NCBI GenBank assembly: GCA_016872495.1
Contig: VGZT01000003.1
Coordinates: 1 to 64,000 of the forward strand
Source: SAR202 cluster bacterium
Lineage (GTDB): Bacteria; Chloroflexota; Dehalococcoidia; Lucifugimonadales; Lucifugimonadaceae
DNA: 64,000 nt
Direction of reading: 5' to 3'
In this document: piece after piece, positions 35,493 to 44,321 of the stretch
Position numbering within the stretch: the stretch's first letter is position 1
Layout: each line of letters opens with the position of its first letter
The notes under the pieces: generated by a model
What the model was told of the DNA's origin: nothing
The model's input: the letters and a program-made list of their open reading frames with translations, nothing else
Database searches by the model: none
Program-made: the position numbers and the translations under genes

Positions 35493-35761
35493 GGTCGTGC
35501 ACCCCCGCTTCGTCCCGCAGCCCGGGGTTTGCGCATTTCGAGCGGCTCAAGCCAGGCGAACCCACGGCGCCCGAGGTATCTCGTTTACCGCTGCTTCCTT
35601 CCGGACCTGACGGGTTTCACAAGACCCCGCCGCGCAGGACCCGGCTATCGACGCCGCCCGACGCGGCAGTGACCCAAGACGTCGGGCCTGACGGGGGAGT
35701 TCAACCCCGCTAAAGCGGATTGCGGGTACAGGGCACCGCTAGCTCCCCGTCTAGCACGACC
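35493..35761 (-). ncRNA. ffs: Signal recognition particle RNA, large bacterial (Alu-containing) type
   Basis: On the minus strand the S-domain signature GTCAGGTCCGGAAGGAAG is followed by CAGCGGTAA, the Ffh-binding loop. The 5' half has GTGCTAGACGGGGAGCTAGC, GGTGCCCTGTACCCGCAATC and CGCTTTAGC, which match the Alu domain of the Bacillus-type scRNA almost base for base. The 5' GTCGTGC pairs with the terminal GCACGAC, fixing both ends and a length of about 268 nt. This is the long, Alu-bearing SRP RNA found in Gram-positive and some other bacteria rather than the short 4.5S form. It sits directly upstream of ksgA on the same strand. Confidence 0.95.
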
Positions 35762-35769
35762 TTCTCAAT

Positions 35770-35791
35770 TGTGCGGCATTAAGTCCGCACA
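35770..35791. promoter_or_regulatory. Inverted repeat just upstream of the SRP RNA 5' end
   Basis: TGTGCGG (35770-35776) and CCGCACA (35785-35791) are perfect 7-bp arms around an 8-bp centre. The repeat ends about nine bases before the SRP RNA 5' end, in the divergent gap to galU. It could be an operator or a small hairpin; nothing distinguishes these. Confidence 0.35.
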
Positions 35792-35868
35792 GGAAAGCAT
35801 GATGAGTAAAGGCAGCAGGCGCGAAGTACGGGCCGCCGGCCCGGGGCACTTGGATTAAACTTCAATCT

Positions 35869-36762
35869 ATGGCAAACCGGGCCAAGAAGATCACGAAAGC
35901 AGTCATACCAACGGCCGGCCTTGGGACGAGGTTCCTGCCCGTGACGCGCACCGTGCCCAAGGCCTTGCTCCCTGTTCTCGGCAAGCCGCTGATCCACCGC
36001 GCGGTTGAAGAAGCAGCCGCGGCAGGGATCGAGGAAGTGATCGTAGTAGTGAACCCGGGCAGCGAATCGGTTGCAGGGTACTTTGAGCCACAACCCGAGC
36101 TCGAGCGGATGCTCGAATTGCAGGGGAAGTTGGCCGAGCTAAGGGACCAGCGCGCGATCAACCGAATCGCGCGCGTCCATGCCGTTCCGCAACACGAGGC
36201 ACGCGGCCTGGGCGACGCTGTCCTGATGGCGCAAAGGTTCGTCCGGGACGAACCGTTCGCGGTCCTGCTGCCTGACGACCTGATCTGGGCCAGGCGCCCT
36301 GCGATTGGCCAGCTGATCGACATCTGGTCAAGACACGGTGGAAGCGTTATTGCGGCCAAGCAGGTGCCCGAGGAGGCGGTCGAGAAGCTTGGGATCATTG
36401 CTGGCGAGCAGCTGAACGGCCGGACCTGGTCGGTCTCGGGCCTCGTGGAGAAACCGAAGCTGTCGGAGGCCCCGAGCACCCTGGCGATCATCGGCCGGTA
36501 CATCTTGAGCCCCGCGGTATTCGAATATCTGAAACAGGGCAGGAAGGGGGCGGGTGGCGAGATTCAGCTGACCGATGCCATCGCCTCCCGGCTCGGGCAC
36601 GAACCGATACACGCCTGTGTGTTTGCCGGCGCACACGTCGACGCAGGTACCCCTGCGGGGATGCTGGCCGGGGCGTTGCTGCAGGCCAAGAAGAGCGGCG
36701 AGTACGACGCGGCCATCCAGATGCTACGCGCCGCCGAACACGGCGCGAACGCCGACCGGTGA
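35869..36762 (+). CDS. galU: UTP-glucose-1-phosphate uridylyltransferase
   Basis: A 297-aa nucleotidyltransferase making UDP-glucose. The nucleotide motif AVIPTAGLGTRFLPVTRTVPKALLPV is present in two adjoining pieces (GLGTRFLP and KALLPVLGKP). LLPDDLIWA holds the metal-binding Asp, and VEKPKLSEAPS with IIGRYILSP are GalU-specific. No Shine-Dalgarno sequence is seen. TAAACT ends seven bases before the ATG, so the mRNA may be leaderless. UDP-glucose would feed the glycosyltransferases at 15.7-20.3 kb, though the genes are not adjacent. Confidence 0.94.
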   Translation: MANRAKKITKAVIPTAGLGTRFLPVTRTVPKALLPVLGKPLIHRAVEEAAAAGIEEVIVVVNPGSESVAGYFEPQPELERMLELQGKLAELRDQRAINRIARVHAVPQHEARGLGDAVLMAQRFVRDEPFAVLLPDDLIWARRPAIGQLIDIWSRHGGSVIAAKQVPEEAVEKLGIIAGEQLNGRTWSVSGLVEKPKLSEAPSTLAIIGRYILSPAVFEYLKQGRKGAGGEIQLTDAIASRLGHEPIHACVFAGAHVDAGTPAGMLAGALLQAKKSGEYDAAIQMLRAAEHGANADR

Positions 36763-36829
36763 TCCTGGAGCGATACAATGATGTCCAAACGCTCACCCAG
36801 CCACCGGTGGTCGATGCCAAACGTGAAAC

Positions 36830-37216
36830 GTGACTAGGGCCAGTCTGTTCAGCACGCTGGCGTTCATCGCGCTTGCAGGCGTGTTCGCCCCTCTTGTGGC
36901 CCCGTTGGTCGACCACCATTCGGCCGAGCGCATGCCATACCACGGGCATTTACAGACCCTCCCGGCGCCCCACGACCATGGCCTCGCGATCAGCCACCAC
37001 CATCAGGGCGCTACGAGTGCAATCCCAACGGTGACGGTCCTGCCTGACCGGGACGGGCAGCAGCTGCAGCCGGCGAGCCACGGCGGCGGTGACTTGCTCG
37101 TACGTTTCATATCCCAGTTGGGAGGGGAGGCTGCGTCAAGCCGTTTCCCGTTGGCAGAACCGCGCATTCCCTCCGATCCCCTGGAGAGGCCACCAAAGGT
37201 GCCTCCCCGCGCCTGA
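36830..37216 (+). CDS. Histidine-rich exported protein, unknown family
   Basis: A 128-aa protein from a GTG start with an N-terminal hydrophobic segment (LFSTLAFIALAGVFAPLVAP) that looks like a signal peptide or anchor. The following region is very rich in histidine: DHHSAERMPYHGH, PAPHDHGLAISHHHQ. This suggests metal binding outside the membrane. The rest is Pro/Arg-rich and without recognised domains. It is the first of four genes leading to the CopC-CopD-cytochrome c fusion, so copper is the likely metal by context. No direct evidence separates copper from zinc or nickel. Confidence 0.6.
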   Translation: MTRASLFSTLAFIALAGVFAPLVAPLVDHHSAERMPYHGHLQTLPAPHDHGLAISHHHQGATSAIPTVTVLPDRDGQQLQPASHGGGDLLVRFISQLGGEAASSRFPLAEPRIPSDPLERPPKVPPRA

Positions 37217-37294
37217 TCTTCACTCATTCGAACGAAGATTCGGCCGTCGGCTACGGCGGCCGTAAAACCAGGCGCGCCAGGATACGGAGAAGAC

Positions 37295-37981
37295 ATGCAC
37301 ATCCGAATTCGGCTTTTGACCCTTCTGTCTGTCGTCATTACCGGTCTGGTTCTGGCATCGGCGACGGTGGCCAGTGCCCACGAGCACCGCGAGTTCCACG
37401 GCATGGAATTGACCGTAGGCTTCGGCTCGGAGCCGGCCTACGAGGCGTTTCAGAACGCGGCTGAGATCCGTGTGATGCGCAACGCCGAGAAAGCCCACGG
37501 CGAAGCTGCCAAGGGTGAGCACGGCCACGGCGAGCAGACGCCGGTCCTTGGACTGGAAAAAACGATTCAGGTTGAAGTGACTCACGTGGGAACCGGCATC
37601 GCCACGACTCTGCCAGTGCGGAGGGTGTTCGGACAGCCCGGGCTGTACCGGGCACACCTCGTGCCGACGGCCTCAGGCCAGTACCGATTCAGGTTCTTCG
37701 GGACTATCGAAGGCAAACCGATCAACGAGACGTTCGAGTCGGGTCCCGGCCGTTTCAACGACATCGAGCCCCAGGCCTCGATTCAGTTCCCGGTGAAGGT
37801 ATCGACCGAGCGCGAGCTCGAGGGCGTCGTCCGGTCGGCGGCCTCCAACGCCGATGAAGCCGGCGCCAGCGCCGCCTCGGCGCTGGACCGGGCCACGATG
37901 GCGCTCGCCGTGGGGGTCGTGGGGATTGCGCTTGGCACCACAGGCCTGGTGCTCGCGTTCTCGAAGAGAAAGAAGGCGTAA
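37295..37981 (+). CDS. Exported His-rich protein with C-terminal membrane anchor (copper-module partner)
   Basis: A 228-aa protein. The signal peptide ends in ATVASA and is followed directly by HEHREFHGMELTVGFG, so the mature protein would start with a His-x-His segment, and HGHGEQ adds more. The middle is a beta-rich domain (LEKTIQVEVTHVGTG, PGLYRAHLVPTASGQYRFRF, INETFESGPGRFNDIE). A C-terminal helix, MALAVGVVGIALGTTGLVLA, precedes the basic SKRKKA. I know no named family, but similar domains occur beside copper genes in Actinobacteria and Chloroflexi. Its TAA overlaps the next ATG by one base. Confidence 0.7.
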   Translation: MHIRIRLLTLLSVVITGLVLASATVASAHEHREFHGMELTVGFGSEPAYEAFQNAAEIRVMRNAEKAHGEAAKGEHGHGEQTPVLGLEKTIQVEVTHVGTGIATTLPVRRVFGQPGLYRAHLVPTASGQYRFRFFGTIEGKPINETFESGPGRFNDIEPQASIQFPVKVSTERELEGVVRSAASNADEAGASAASALDRATMALAVGVVGIALGTTGLVLAFSKRKKA

Positions 37982-38151
37982 TGCCGGTCCTCCTGCACAC
38001 GATCGGCGGCGGTGGCCCATGGGATGAGGTGATCGTCCTCAGCCTGATCGGTGGCCTCATGCTGGTGCTGGTCTTGCTCGGGTACAGGAGCTCGCGCCGC
38101 CGCCGGCCCGGTGGAAAAAGCCGGGCCGGCCGGCGGCGCCCGCGCGACTGA
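37981..38151 (+). CDS. 56-aa single-span membrane protein
   Basis: Starting with the ATG in TAATG, directly coupled to the previous gene, this frame encodes MPVLLHTIGGGGPWDEVIVL, then SLIGGLMLVLVLLGYR, then a very basic end (SSRRRRPGGK, SRAGRRRPRD) before TGA. This is one membrane helix with a positively charged cytoplasmic tail. It ends five bases before the CopC-CopD fusion gene. The tight spacing on both sides supports it as real. It may be a small accessory subunit; no family recognised. Confidence 0.6.
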   Translation: MPVLLHTIGGGGPWDEVIVLSLIGGLMLVLVLLGYRSSRRRRPGGKSRAGRRRPRD

Positions 38152-38156
38152 TCACA

Positions 38157-40715
38157 ATGCGCCTTCTGTTGCTAGCCGCGGCCCTGGTCGTCTTGGTGTC
38201 GACGGCGGTCGCCACTGCGCGCCAGGCAAGCGCCCACGCCAACCTCGAAGTTGCAAGCCCGTCGGCGAGTTCGCTGCTGGCTCAGGCGCCGCCCAGGGTG
38301 ATCCTCCAGTTCTCCGAGCCGGTCGAGCCGTCGCTGACCTCGATCCACGTCCTGGACGGTTCCGGCGAGCGGGTCGATCTGGACGACACTGCGACGGCGG
38401 CCGACGACCCAACTGTCGTAAGCGTCAGCCTTCGTCCCCTCGCCGATGGCACATACACCGTGGCGTGGCGGAACGTGTCGACCGTCGATGGCCACGCCTT
38501 ACGGGGAACGTACATCTTCTCGGTCGGGTTCCAGTCTGTGGCCGCACCCGTAACCCAGCAGTCCGGCGCCGCAACGTTGGCCTGGGAACCGTTCTTCCGC
38601 TGGCTCGCATTGCTGGGTGGCACCGGTCTGGTTGGCGGCCTCGTCTTCCGGCTGATGAACCCCGATTTCATCGGCCGTCTCGGGACGCCACCGGCCGACT
38701 CGAACCTGTCCGGAAGGGTCGTTTTTCGAAGCGATCTGGCGATCGTGATCTCCGCCTCCGCATTCGCCACTGGCACATTCCTGCACGGAGCGATCTCTGC
38801 GTCCCTTGCCCTTGGCGTCCCGCTCGGGGAGATCTCAGGAAGCGAGCTTGGGCGCCTCGCCACTACGACCATGTTCGGGAGGCTCTGGGCGCTCAGGCTG
38901 GCGCTTTCCATAGTCGCGGTCGGTCTCGCGTCGCTCCCGTACGTGATGGAGGGCCTCAGGGCGCGCCCCAGGTCAGACCTGCTGCAAGTAGCCGGAGTAG
39001 TCGTCGCCGGGGCAGCGCTGGCGACGCTGAGCCTGACCAGTCATGGCGCGGCGACGCGGCAAGTGGAGCGGTTCGCGACCTTGTCAGATCTCCTGCACCT
39101 GCTGGCAGCAGCGGCCTGGATCGGCGGCCTGCTCCAGATCTCAGTGATAGCACCCGTCTTCTCCAGCCCCGGCGCGGGCAGGCGGCAGACCGGCGCTCTG
39201 GCGACGGCGATCGGACGGTTCTCGACCCTCGCGCTCGTGATGGCGGGCGTGGTCGCGGCGTCCGGCGTTTTCGCGGCATATGTACAGGTCGTAACGCCAC
39301 GGGCGCTCGACACTCCCTACGGGTACGCGTTGATCGGCAAGCTGCTGCTGGTCGTCCCGCTGCTCGGCTTTGCTGCCGCGAATCGTTTCTGGGTGATCCC
39401 GCGCCTGGCCGACGGCCGGTCAGCCTCATGGCTGCGGCGCTTCGCATTGTGGGAGGCGTGCGCGGCGGCCGGCGTCCTGCTGGCCGTCGGTTTCATGACC
39501 GCCCTGGAACCCGCCCGGCAGGTCGAATCCAGGGAGCTCGCCAGCCGTCCCTCGAACATCGAGGTCGCGGATCAGGCAGAAGGCACGGTCGCAGAGGTTT
39601 CGATCCAGCCCGGGACGGTCGGCAACAACGACCTGGTCGTCACGCTCAAGGACCGTTCCGGGCGGCCGATCGAGAACGCGACCGCGGTCGGCGGGCGATT
39701 GCGATACCTCGCCGACGACCTCGGGGAGCCCGTGTACCAGGGGCTGAATCACGGAAATGGAATCTGGTTGATCCACAACGTTCCGGCCGGCATCGCAGGA
39801 AGGTGGCAATTCGAACTGCTCGTCCAGCGCCCGAACGCGTTCGACGCCAACTTCGCGTGGGGCATCGACGTTCGCGCCGACGGCCCGCCGACCTCTCTCG
39901 TAGCCCCGTCGCCTGCCACGGCAGGCATCCTGTTCGGGGCGCAGATCGGCGCGATCGGGCTGGTGCTCGCAGCCGTCGCGTCGCCCCTCGGCGGCTTCTT
40001 CACGACCGCCGGTAGGATCACGATGGGAGGCGGGGTCGTCTGCGTCGCGGCCGGGACGCTAGTGCTGCTGCAGTCGATCCGGGTGGCCGGCCCCGCTCCC
40101 GATGCCGTAAATCCGATCCCGCCGACGCAGGCCTCGATCGATCGAGGTCGAACCTTGTACCTGGCCAACTGCGCTACGTGTCATGGGGAGCGCGGCCTCG
40201 GCGATGGTGAGGCCGCCCTGCAACTCGCGGTACGGCCAGCCGACCTCAGGGTTCACGTACCGCTGCACCCGGATGCTGAGCTCCACCAGTTCGTCAGGAA
40301 CGGCGTCCGCACCATGCCGTCCTTCGGGGGCAGCCTCGAAGAGAACGAGATCTGGGACATCGTTAACTACCTCAGAGCGCTCACCAGCGGGCGTGAGCTC
40401 CCGGCCACGTCCGGGCTGGCCACCGCGACGCCGCAAGCTGCGATTGTGGCCAGCGCGACGGCAGCGCCGACGCCTGCGGCGACCGCCAGCGCGGTCCGGG
40501 CCGTGCCGAGTGCGGCGGCATCTACGCCTGAAGCGGCCGCCACCGGCACCGCATTGCCAACGCCCTTGCCGGCACCGACGCTGACGCCCACGCCGCCACC
40601 ATCACCAGCGCCGCCGCCGACGTCCACCCCATCGCCGTTGCCAACTGCAACGCCTGCTCCCGCGGGCGATCGGTGGAAGGCCACCATCGAGAATTCAGGG
40701 CGGTCTGCATCCTGA
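38157..40715 (+). CDS. CopC-CopD-cytochrome c fusion protein
   Basis: An 852-aa multidomain copper protein. Signal peptide 1-26 ends ASA, so the mature chain would begin with His27. With Asp111 and His113 (DGHALRGTY) this forms the CopC Cu(II) site. A CopD-type membrane domain covers about 142-450 (FFRWLALLGGTGLVGG; LLHLLAAAAWIGGLLQ). Residues ~465-580 form a beta domain resembling the periplasmic YtkA/FixH type, followed by two more helices. A class I cytochrome c follows, with CATCH at 672-676 and probable axial Met720 (VRTMPSF). The last ~100 residues are a Pro/Thr/Ala-rich tail. CopC-CopD fusions are known; an added heme c domain is unusual and suggests that copper handling is coupled to redox chemistry, perhaps for cytochrome oxidase assembly. 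Confidence 0.88.
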   Translation: MRLLLLAAALVVLVSTAVATARQASAHANLEVASPSASSLLAQAPPRVILQFSEPVEPSLTSIHVLDGSGERVDLDDTATAADDPTVVSVSLRPLADGTYTVAWRNVSTVDGHALRGTYIFSVGFQSVAAPVTQQSGAATLAWEPFFRWLALLGGTGLVGGLVFRLMNPDFIGRLGTPPADSNLSGRVVFRSDLAIVISASAFATGTFLHGAISASLALGVPLGEISGSELGRLATTTMFGRLWALRLALSIVAVGLASLPYVMEGLRARPRSDLLQVAGVVVAGAALATLSLTSHGAATRQVERFATLSDLLHLLAAAAWIGGLLQISVIAPVFSSPGAGRRQTGALATAIGRFSTLALVMAGVVAASGVFAAYVQVVTPRALDTPYGYALIGKLLLVVPLLGFAAANRFWVIPRLADGRSASWLRRFALWEACAAAGVLLAVGFMTALEPARQVESRELASRPSNIEVADQAEGTVAEVSIQPGTVGNNDLVVTLKDRSGRPIENATAVGGRLRYLADDLGEPVYQGLNHGNGIWLIHNVPAGIAGRWQFELLVQRPNAFDANFAWGIDVRADGPPTSLVAPSPATAGILFGAQIGAIGLVLAAVASPLGGFFTTAGRITMGGGVVCVAAGTLVLLQSIRVAGPAPDAVNPIPPTQASIDRGRTLYLANCATCHGERGLGDGEAALQLAVRPADLRVHVPLHPDAELHQFVRNGVRTMPSFGGSLEENEIWDIVNYLRALTSGRELPATSGLATATPQAAIVASATAAPTPAATASAVRAVPSAAASTPEAAATGTALPTPLPAPTLTPTPPPSPAPPPTSTPSPLPTATPAPAGDRWKATIENSGRSAS

Positions 40716-40777
40716 GAATCGGATGCCCGCAGACGGAACTCGCCTTCGTATCTAACCCGACGGAAGTTCGGCCTAAG

Positions 40778-42628
40778 TTAGCGATTCCCGCGATCGAGCT
40801 TCAGGACCGCCATGAACGCTTCCTGCGGGACGTCGACCGAGCCGACCTTCTTCATCCGCTTCTTGCCTTCGGCCTGCTTCTCCAGCAGCTTCCGCTTGCG
40901 TGAGACGTCGCCGCCATAGCATTTCGCCAGCACGTTCTTGCGCATCGCCCTGATCGTCTCGCGGGCAACGATACGGCTCCCTATGGTCGCCTGCAGCGGC
41001 ACTTCGAACATCTGGCGCGGGATCAGGTCCTTCAGCTTGGAGACCAGCTCCCTGCCCTGCCAGTACGCGTCGTCCCGGTGGCAGATCAGCGAGAGGGCGT
41101 CGAGCGGGTCGCCATTGACGAGGATTTCAAGTTTCACGAGCGCGGCTTCGCGCGGCTCAGCAAGCTGGTAGTCCATCGACGCATAGCCCTGGGTCCCGGA
41201 CTTCAACTGGTCATGGAAGTCGACCAGGATCTCGGACATCGGGAGTCGATACTCCAGGAGCACCCGGCCGCCCTCTGCCACCCCGCCTGACGTCGTGCTG
41301 CCAGAGGTCGCCGCCTGCAGGTACTCCATCTTCACGAACTCGCCGCGTCGCGAGGTAACCAGCTCCATCACCGCGCCGATGAACTTACCCGGGGTGATGA
41401 CGGTCAGGTCTACCCACGGTTCGAAGATCCTGGCGATCTCGCCCGGGTCCGGCATCTTCGCAGGGTTGTCGACTTCGACGTCCTTCCCGTTCGTCAACGT
41501 AACCCGGTAGCGCACGCTTGGCGCGGTTGTGATCAGGTTCAGGCCGTACTCTCGCTCGAGCCGCTCCTGGACGATGTCCAGGTGCAGCAGCCCGAGGAAA
41601 CCGCAACGGAAACCGAACCCCAGGGCAGCGGACGTCTCGGGCTCATAGGTCAGTGCTGCGTCGTTGAGCTGGAGCTTGCCCAGGGCGTCCCGCAGGGACG
41701 CATAATCGTCGCCCTCGGCGGGATACAGCCCGGTGTAGACCATTGGCTTGAGCGGGCGGTACGGTCGTAGTGATTCCTTCGCCGGATCCTTGTGCAGGGT
41801 TATGGTGTCGCCGACCCGGCACTCCCGCACCGACTTCATCCCGGTCGCCAGGTAGCCCACCGATCCGCTCCCGAGCCCTGGCAATGAGACGGGCTTGGGG
41901 CTGAAGTAGCCAACCTCCAAGACTTCGGCATCCGCGCCACCGCTCATCATCCGAATCCGGTCGTTCGTCTTGACCTGGCCGTCAACGACCCGCACGTACG
42001 CGATCACGCCCTTATAGGAGTCGTACTTGGAATCAAAGATGAGGGCCCGGAGCGGCGAGGCCGGGTTGCCCCGGGGGGGCGGGATCCGCTTGACGATCGC
42101 CTCGAGGATCTGCTCGACGCCTTGGCCGGTCTTGGCCGAGCCGAAGATCACCTCGTCATCCCGAAAGCCGAACGCCGAGGTCAGTTCGTCGGCTACCCGC
42201 TTGGGCTCGGCAGCGATCATGTCGATCTTGTTGACGATCGGTATCAGGATCAGGTCGTGCTCGAGCGCCATGTAGACGTTGGCCAGCGTCTGGGCCTGCA
42301 CGCCCTGGGTAGCATCCACCACCAGGAGGGCGCCTTCGCACGCGGCGAGGCTGCGCGACACCTCGTATGAGAAGTCGACGTGCCCGGGCGTATCGATCAG
42401 GTTGAATTCGTACTGCTGGCCGTCAACGGCCGTGTATGGAAGGCGGACCGCCTGTGCCTTGATCGTGATGCCGCGCTCCCGCTCAAGGTCCATCGAGTCG
42501 AGAACCTGCTCGGTCATCTGGCGGGCTGGTACCGCTCCGGTCACCTCGAGAAGACGGTCGGCGAGCGTCGATTTACCGTGGTCGATGTGGGCGATGATGC
42601 AGAAGTTACGTATTCGTATCGAGTCCAT
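40778..42628 (-). CDS. lepA: Elongation factor 4 (LepA), ribosomal back-translocase
   Basis: A 616-aa translational GTPase. G motifs: [16 protein letters not shown] (G1), [11 protein letters not shown] (G2), [14 protein letters not shown] (G3), [11 protein letters not shown] (G4). [18 protein letters not shown] and the LepA-specific C-terminal domain ([40 protein letters not shown]) confirm LepA over EF-G. Length matches the family. It stands between the copper fusion gene, which converges on it, and the TlpA genes, which diverge from it. Confidence 0.97.
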   Translation of the reverse strand: MDSIRIRNFCIIAHIDHGKSTLADRLLEVTGAVPARQMTEQVLDSMDLERERGITIKAQAVRLPYTAVDGQQYEFNLIDTPGHVDFSYEVSRSLAACEGALLVVDATQGVQAQTLANVYMALEHDLILIPIVNKIDMIAAEPKRVADELTSAFGFRDDEVIFGSAKTGQGVEQILEAIVKRIPPPRGNPASPLRALIFDSKYDSYKGVIAYVRVVDGQVKTNDRIRMMSGGADAEVLEVGYFSPKPVSLPGLGSGSVGYLATGMKSVRECRVGDTITLHKDPAKESLRPYRPLKPMVYTGLYPAEGDDYASLRDALGKLQLNDAALTYEPETSAALGFGFRCGFLGLLHLDIVQERLEREYGLNLITTAPSVRYRVTLTNGKDVEVDNPAKMPDPGEIARIFEPWVDLTVITPGKFIGAVMELVTSRRGEFVKMEYLQAATSGSTTSGGVAEGGRVLLEYRLPMSEILVDFHDQLKSGTQGYASMDYQLAEPREAALVKLEILVNGDPLDALSLICHRDDAYWQGRELVSKLKDLIPRQMFEVPLQATIGSRIVARETIRAMRKNVLAKCYGGDVSRKRKLLEKQAEGKKRMKKVGSVDVPQEAFMAVLKLDRGNR

Positions 42629-42760
42629 ATGTGATCATCGTAGCAGTACCCGGAAAGCCATCCAGATCCGCCGGACCTACCGCAAGATGCGGGCCGAGCA
42701 CCGGGTGCTCGGCGCGACGCATCCGACCCTTGCCGAGTGTCAACCGCCTGGAGATCAACC

Positions 42761-43372
42761 ATGCCACGACATTTCTCTGGTACCCGCATGGCCGCCGCGG
42801 CCTGGTCTGGCCTCCTGCTCATCCTCGTAGCCTGCAATGGAGCCAGTTCCGTAGCGCCGGCTGCCAGCCCGACCGCCCCGGGCGGCGCGGTCGGGGCCGG
42901 CGATGCCGCGATCGCAGCGCAGCTACCCCTCGATATCGAAATCACCACTTACCGCAGAGGTGACGTGATCGGCGGCGACCGGGTCCGGCTGTCGAGTGTC
43001 CTGGCCCGGGGCAAGCCGGTGGCCGTCAACTTCTTCGCCGGGCTTTGCCCTCCCTGCCGGGCCGAAATGCCTCATCTCCAGGAGGTGTACGACACCCACT
43101 CCGATAAGTTCATCCTCGTCGGGGTCGATATCGGACCGTTCACGGGCCTGGGCACCAACGCCGACGGGCGGGAGTTGATCGGTGAACTCAACGTGACCTT
43201 CCCGACCGGTTCGACGCAGGACCGCGACCTCGTCCGGCAGTTCCGGGTCCTCGGTATGCCGAGTACGGTCTTTATCAAGCCCGACGGCTCGGTCCACCGG
43301 AAGTGGGACGGCGCCCTGACGCGCGAAAAGTTGGAAGAGCTCGTGCTCCAGCTCGTCGACGCCTCGAAGTAA
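42761..43372 (+). CDS. TlpA-like thioredoxin-fold lipoprotein
   Basis: A 203-aa exported thiol-disulfide protein. The signal sequence WSGLLLILVAC ends in a lipobox Cys, so it is probably anchored on the outer face of the membrane. The thioredoxin domain has FFAGLCPPCRAEMPHLQE (redox pair CPPC) and the cis-Pro segment LGMPSTVFIKPDGS. The ATG at 42761 has GGAG eight bases upstream; an upstream GTG at 42737 is less likely. It pairs with a second TlpA-like gene 43 bp downstream. The likely role is reduction of cysteines in cytochrome c or copper sites outside the cell. Confidence 0.88.
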   Translation: MPRHFSGTRMAAAAWSGLLLILVACNGASSVAPAASPTAPGGAVGAGDAAIAAQLPLDIEITTYRRGDVIGGDRVRLSSVLARGKPVAVNFFAGLCPPCRAEMPHLQEVYDTHSDKFILVGVDIGPFTGLGTNADGRELIGELNVTFPTGSTQDRDLVRQFRVLGMPSTVFIKPDGSVHRKWDGALTREKLEELVLQLVDASK

Positions 43373-43415
43373 GCGCCCGGCCCGGGGCGGACCGCCGGAT
43401 CACGGGGCCGGTAAA

Positions 43416-44111
43416 ATGTCCTCTTACCCGGCAACGATCCCTCGCAAGGTTAATTTGACTGAAATCAAGCCATCCTCGACCGAAGCCGGGGACAACACCC
43501 CGGAAGACCCTTCGACCGAAAGCGAAATCGAGAGCCCCGGGGGCCGGCGCACCCTGGTCCTGATCGCGGTGGCCGTCCCTATCGTGCTGGTCGCCGCGCT
43601 CCTCGTCTGGGCCACGATCCGCGCAGGAGGGCGCGCCGGTGGCGCGTTCGTCAACGATCGCCTCGGCGAGGTCCGCATCGACGCGAAGCAGGCGCCGCCT
43701 ATCGAGCTTGCAAGCCTTGACGGCGTGGAGCTCTCACTGGCCGGCTATCGCGGCAAGGTTGTGATGATCGACTTCTGGGCATCCTGGTGCCCGCCCTGCG
43801 CCCGCGAAACGCCGGTGCTCACCGAGGTCTACAGCCGCTATCGCGACCAGCCGGTCGAGTTCATCGGCATCAGCATCTGGGACCGCGGGCAGGACGCAAT
43901 CAAGTTCGTCAGGGACTTCGACATCCGCTACCCGGTCGCCATCGACCACCAGGGGAAGACCGCGATCGACTACGGCGTCACCGGGATCCCCGAGAAGTTC
44001 TTTGTCGACGCCGAGGGTCGCCTCGTCAAGCGATTTGTCGGACCCATGGACGAGAAGACGCTGTCGGCGATCCTGGACAGCCTCCTGTCGCGGTCGACCG
44101 CCGCCCGCTAG
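43416..44111 (+). CDS. Membrane-anchored TlpA/ResA/CcmG-like thiol-disulfide oxidoreductase
   Basis: A 231-aa protein. About 45 acidic, disordered N-terminal residues precede one transmembrane helix (TLVLIAVAVPIVLVAALLVW), and a thioredoxin domain faces outward. The active site is DFWASWCPPCARETP (CPPC) and the cis-Pro loop GVTGIPEKFFVDAEGR, which matches ResA/CcmG proteins that reduce apocytochrome c before heme attachment. It follows the lipoprotein TlpA gene. With the heme-c-containing copper fusion nearby, a role in cytochrome c or copper-site maturation is plausible, but no Ccm/Ccs heme-handling genes are in the window. Confidence 0.9.
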   Translation: MSSYPATIPRKVNLTEIKPSSTEAGDNTPEDPSTESEIESPGGRRTLVLIAVAVPIVLVAALLVWATIRAGGRAGGAFVNDRLGEVRIDAKQAPPIELASLDGVELSLAGYRGKVVMIDFWASWCPPCARETPVLTEVYSRYRDQPVEFIGISIWDRGQDAIKFVRDFDIRYPVAIDHQGKTAIDYGVTGIPEKFFVDAEGRLVKRFVGPMDEKTLSAILDSLLSRSTAAR

Positions 44112-44269
44112 CTAGCGGTCCATCGCCTGATTAATTCCGTGCGTGGCCCTAAGGTTCCTCGGCAGCCGAGCATATGCGTCAGGACAAACGGTGCCAGGAT
44201 CAGGATTCCGGCCACGAATCGGCCCAGAACCAAGTCGACCAGGCCGGGCAGCGGCGGCCGCGGCGTCAT
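44108..44269 (-). CDS. Possible 53-aa membrane peptide
   Basis: A minus-strand frame begins MTPRPPLPGLVDLVLGRF and continues VAGILILAPFVLTHMLG, a single membrane helix, ending RRWTAS. It lies beyond the terminator of the CoA-synthetase gene and overlaps the 3' end of the TlpA-like gene by 4 bp. No good Shine-Dalgarno sequence is seen. Composition is protein-like, but there is no family match, so it may be spurious or a remnant. Confidence 0.25.
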   Translation of the reverse strand: MTPRPPLPGLVDLVLGRFVAGILILAPFVLTHMLGCRGTLGPRTELIRRWTAS

Positions 44270-44321
44270 GCTCACGGGTCCTGTCGGATCGTCCGAACCT
44301 CATCACTTCGTTCCTCGTGTG

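Noticed and set aside
38051-40015. Long second plus-strand frame (654 codons) over the copper fusion gene
   Set aside because: It overlaps the CopC-CopD-cytochrome c frame almost entirely, is Arg/Gly/Pro-rich, and has no recognisable domain; it also conflicts with the 56-aa gene.
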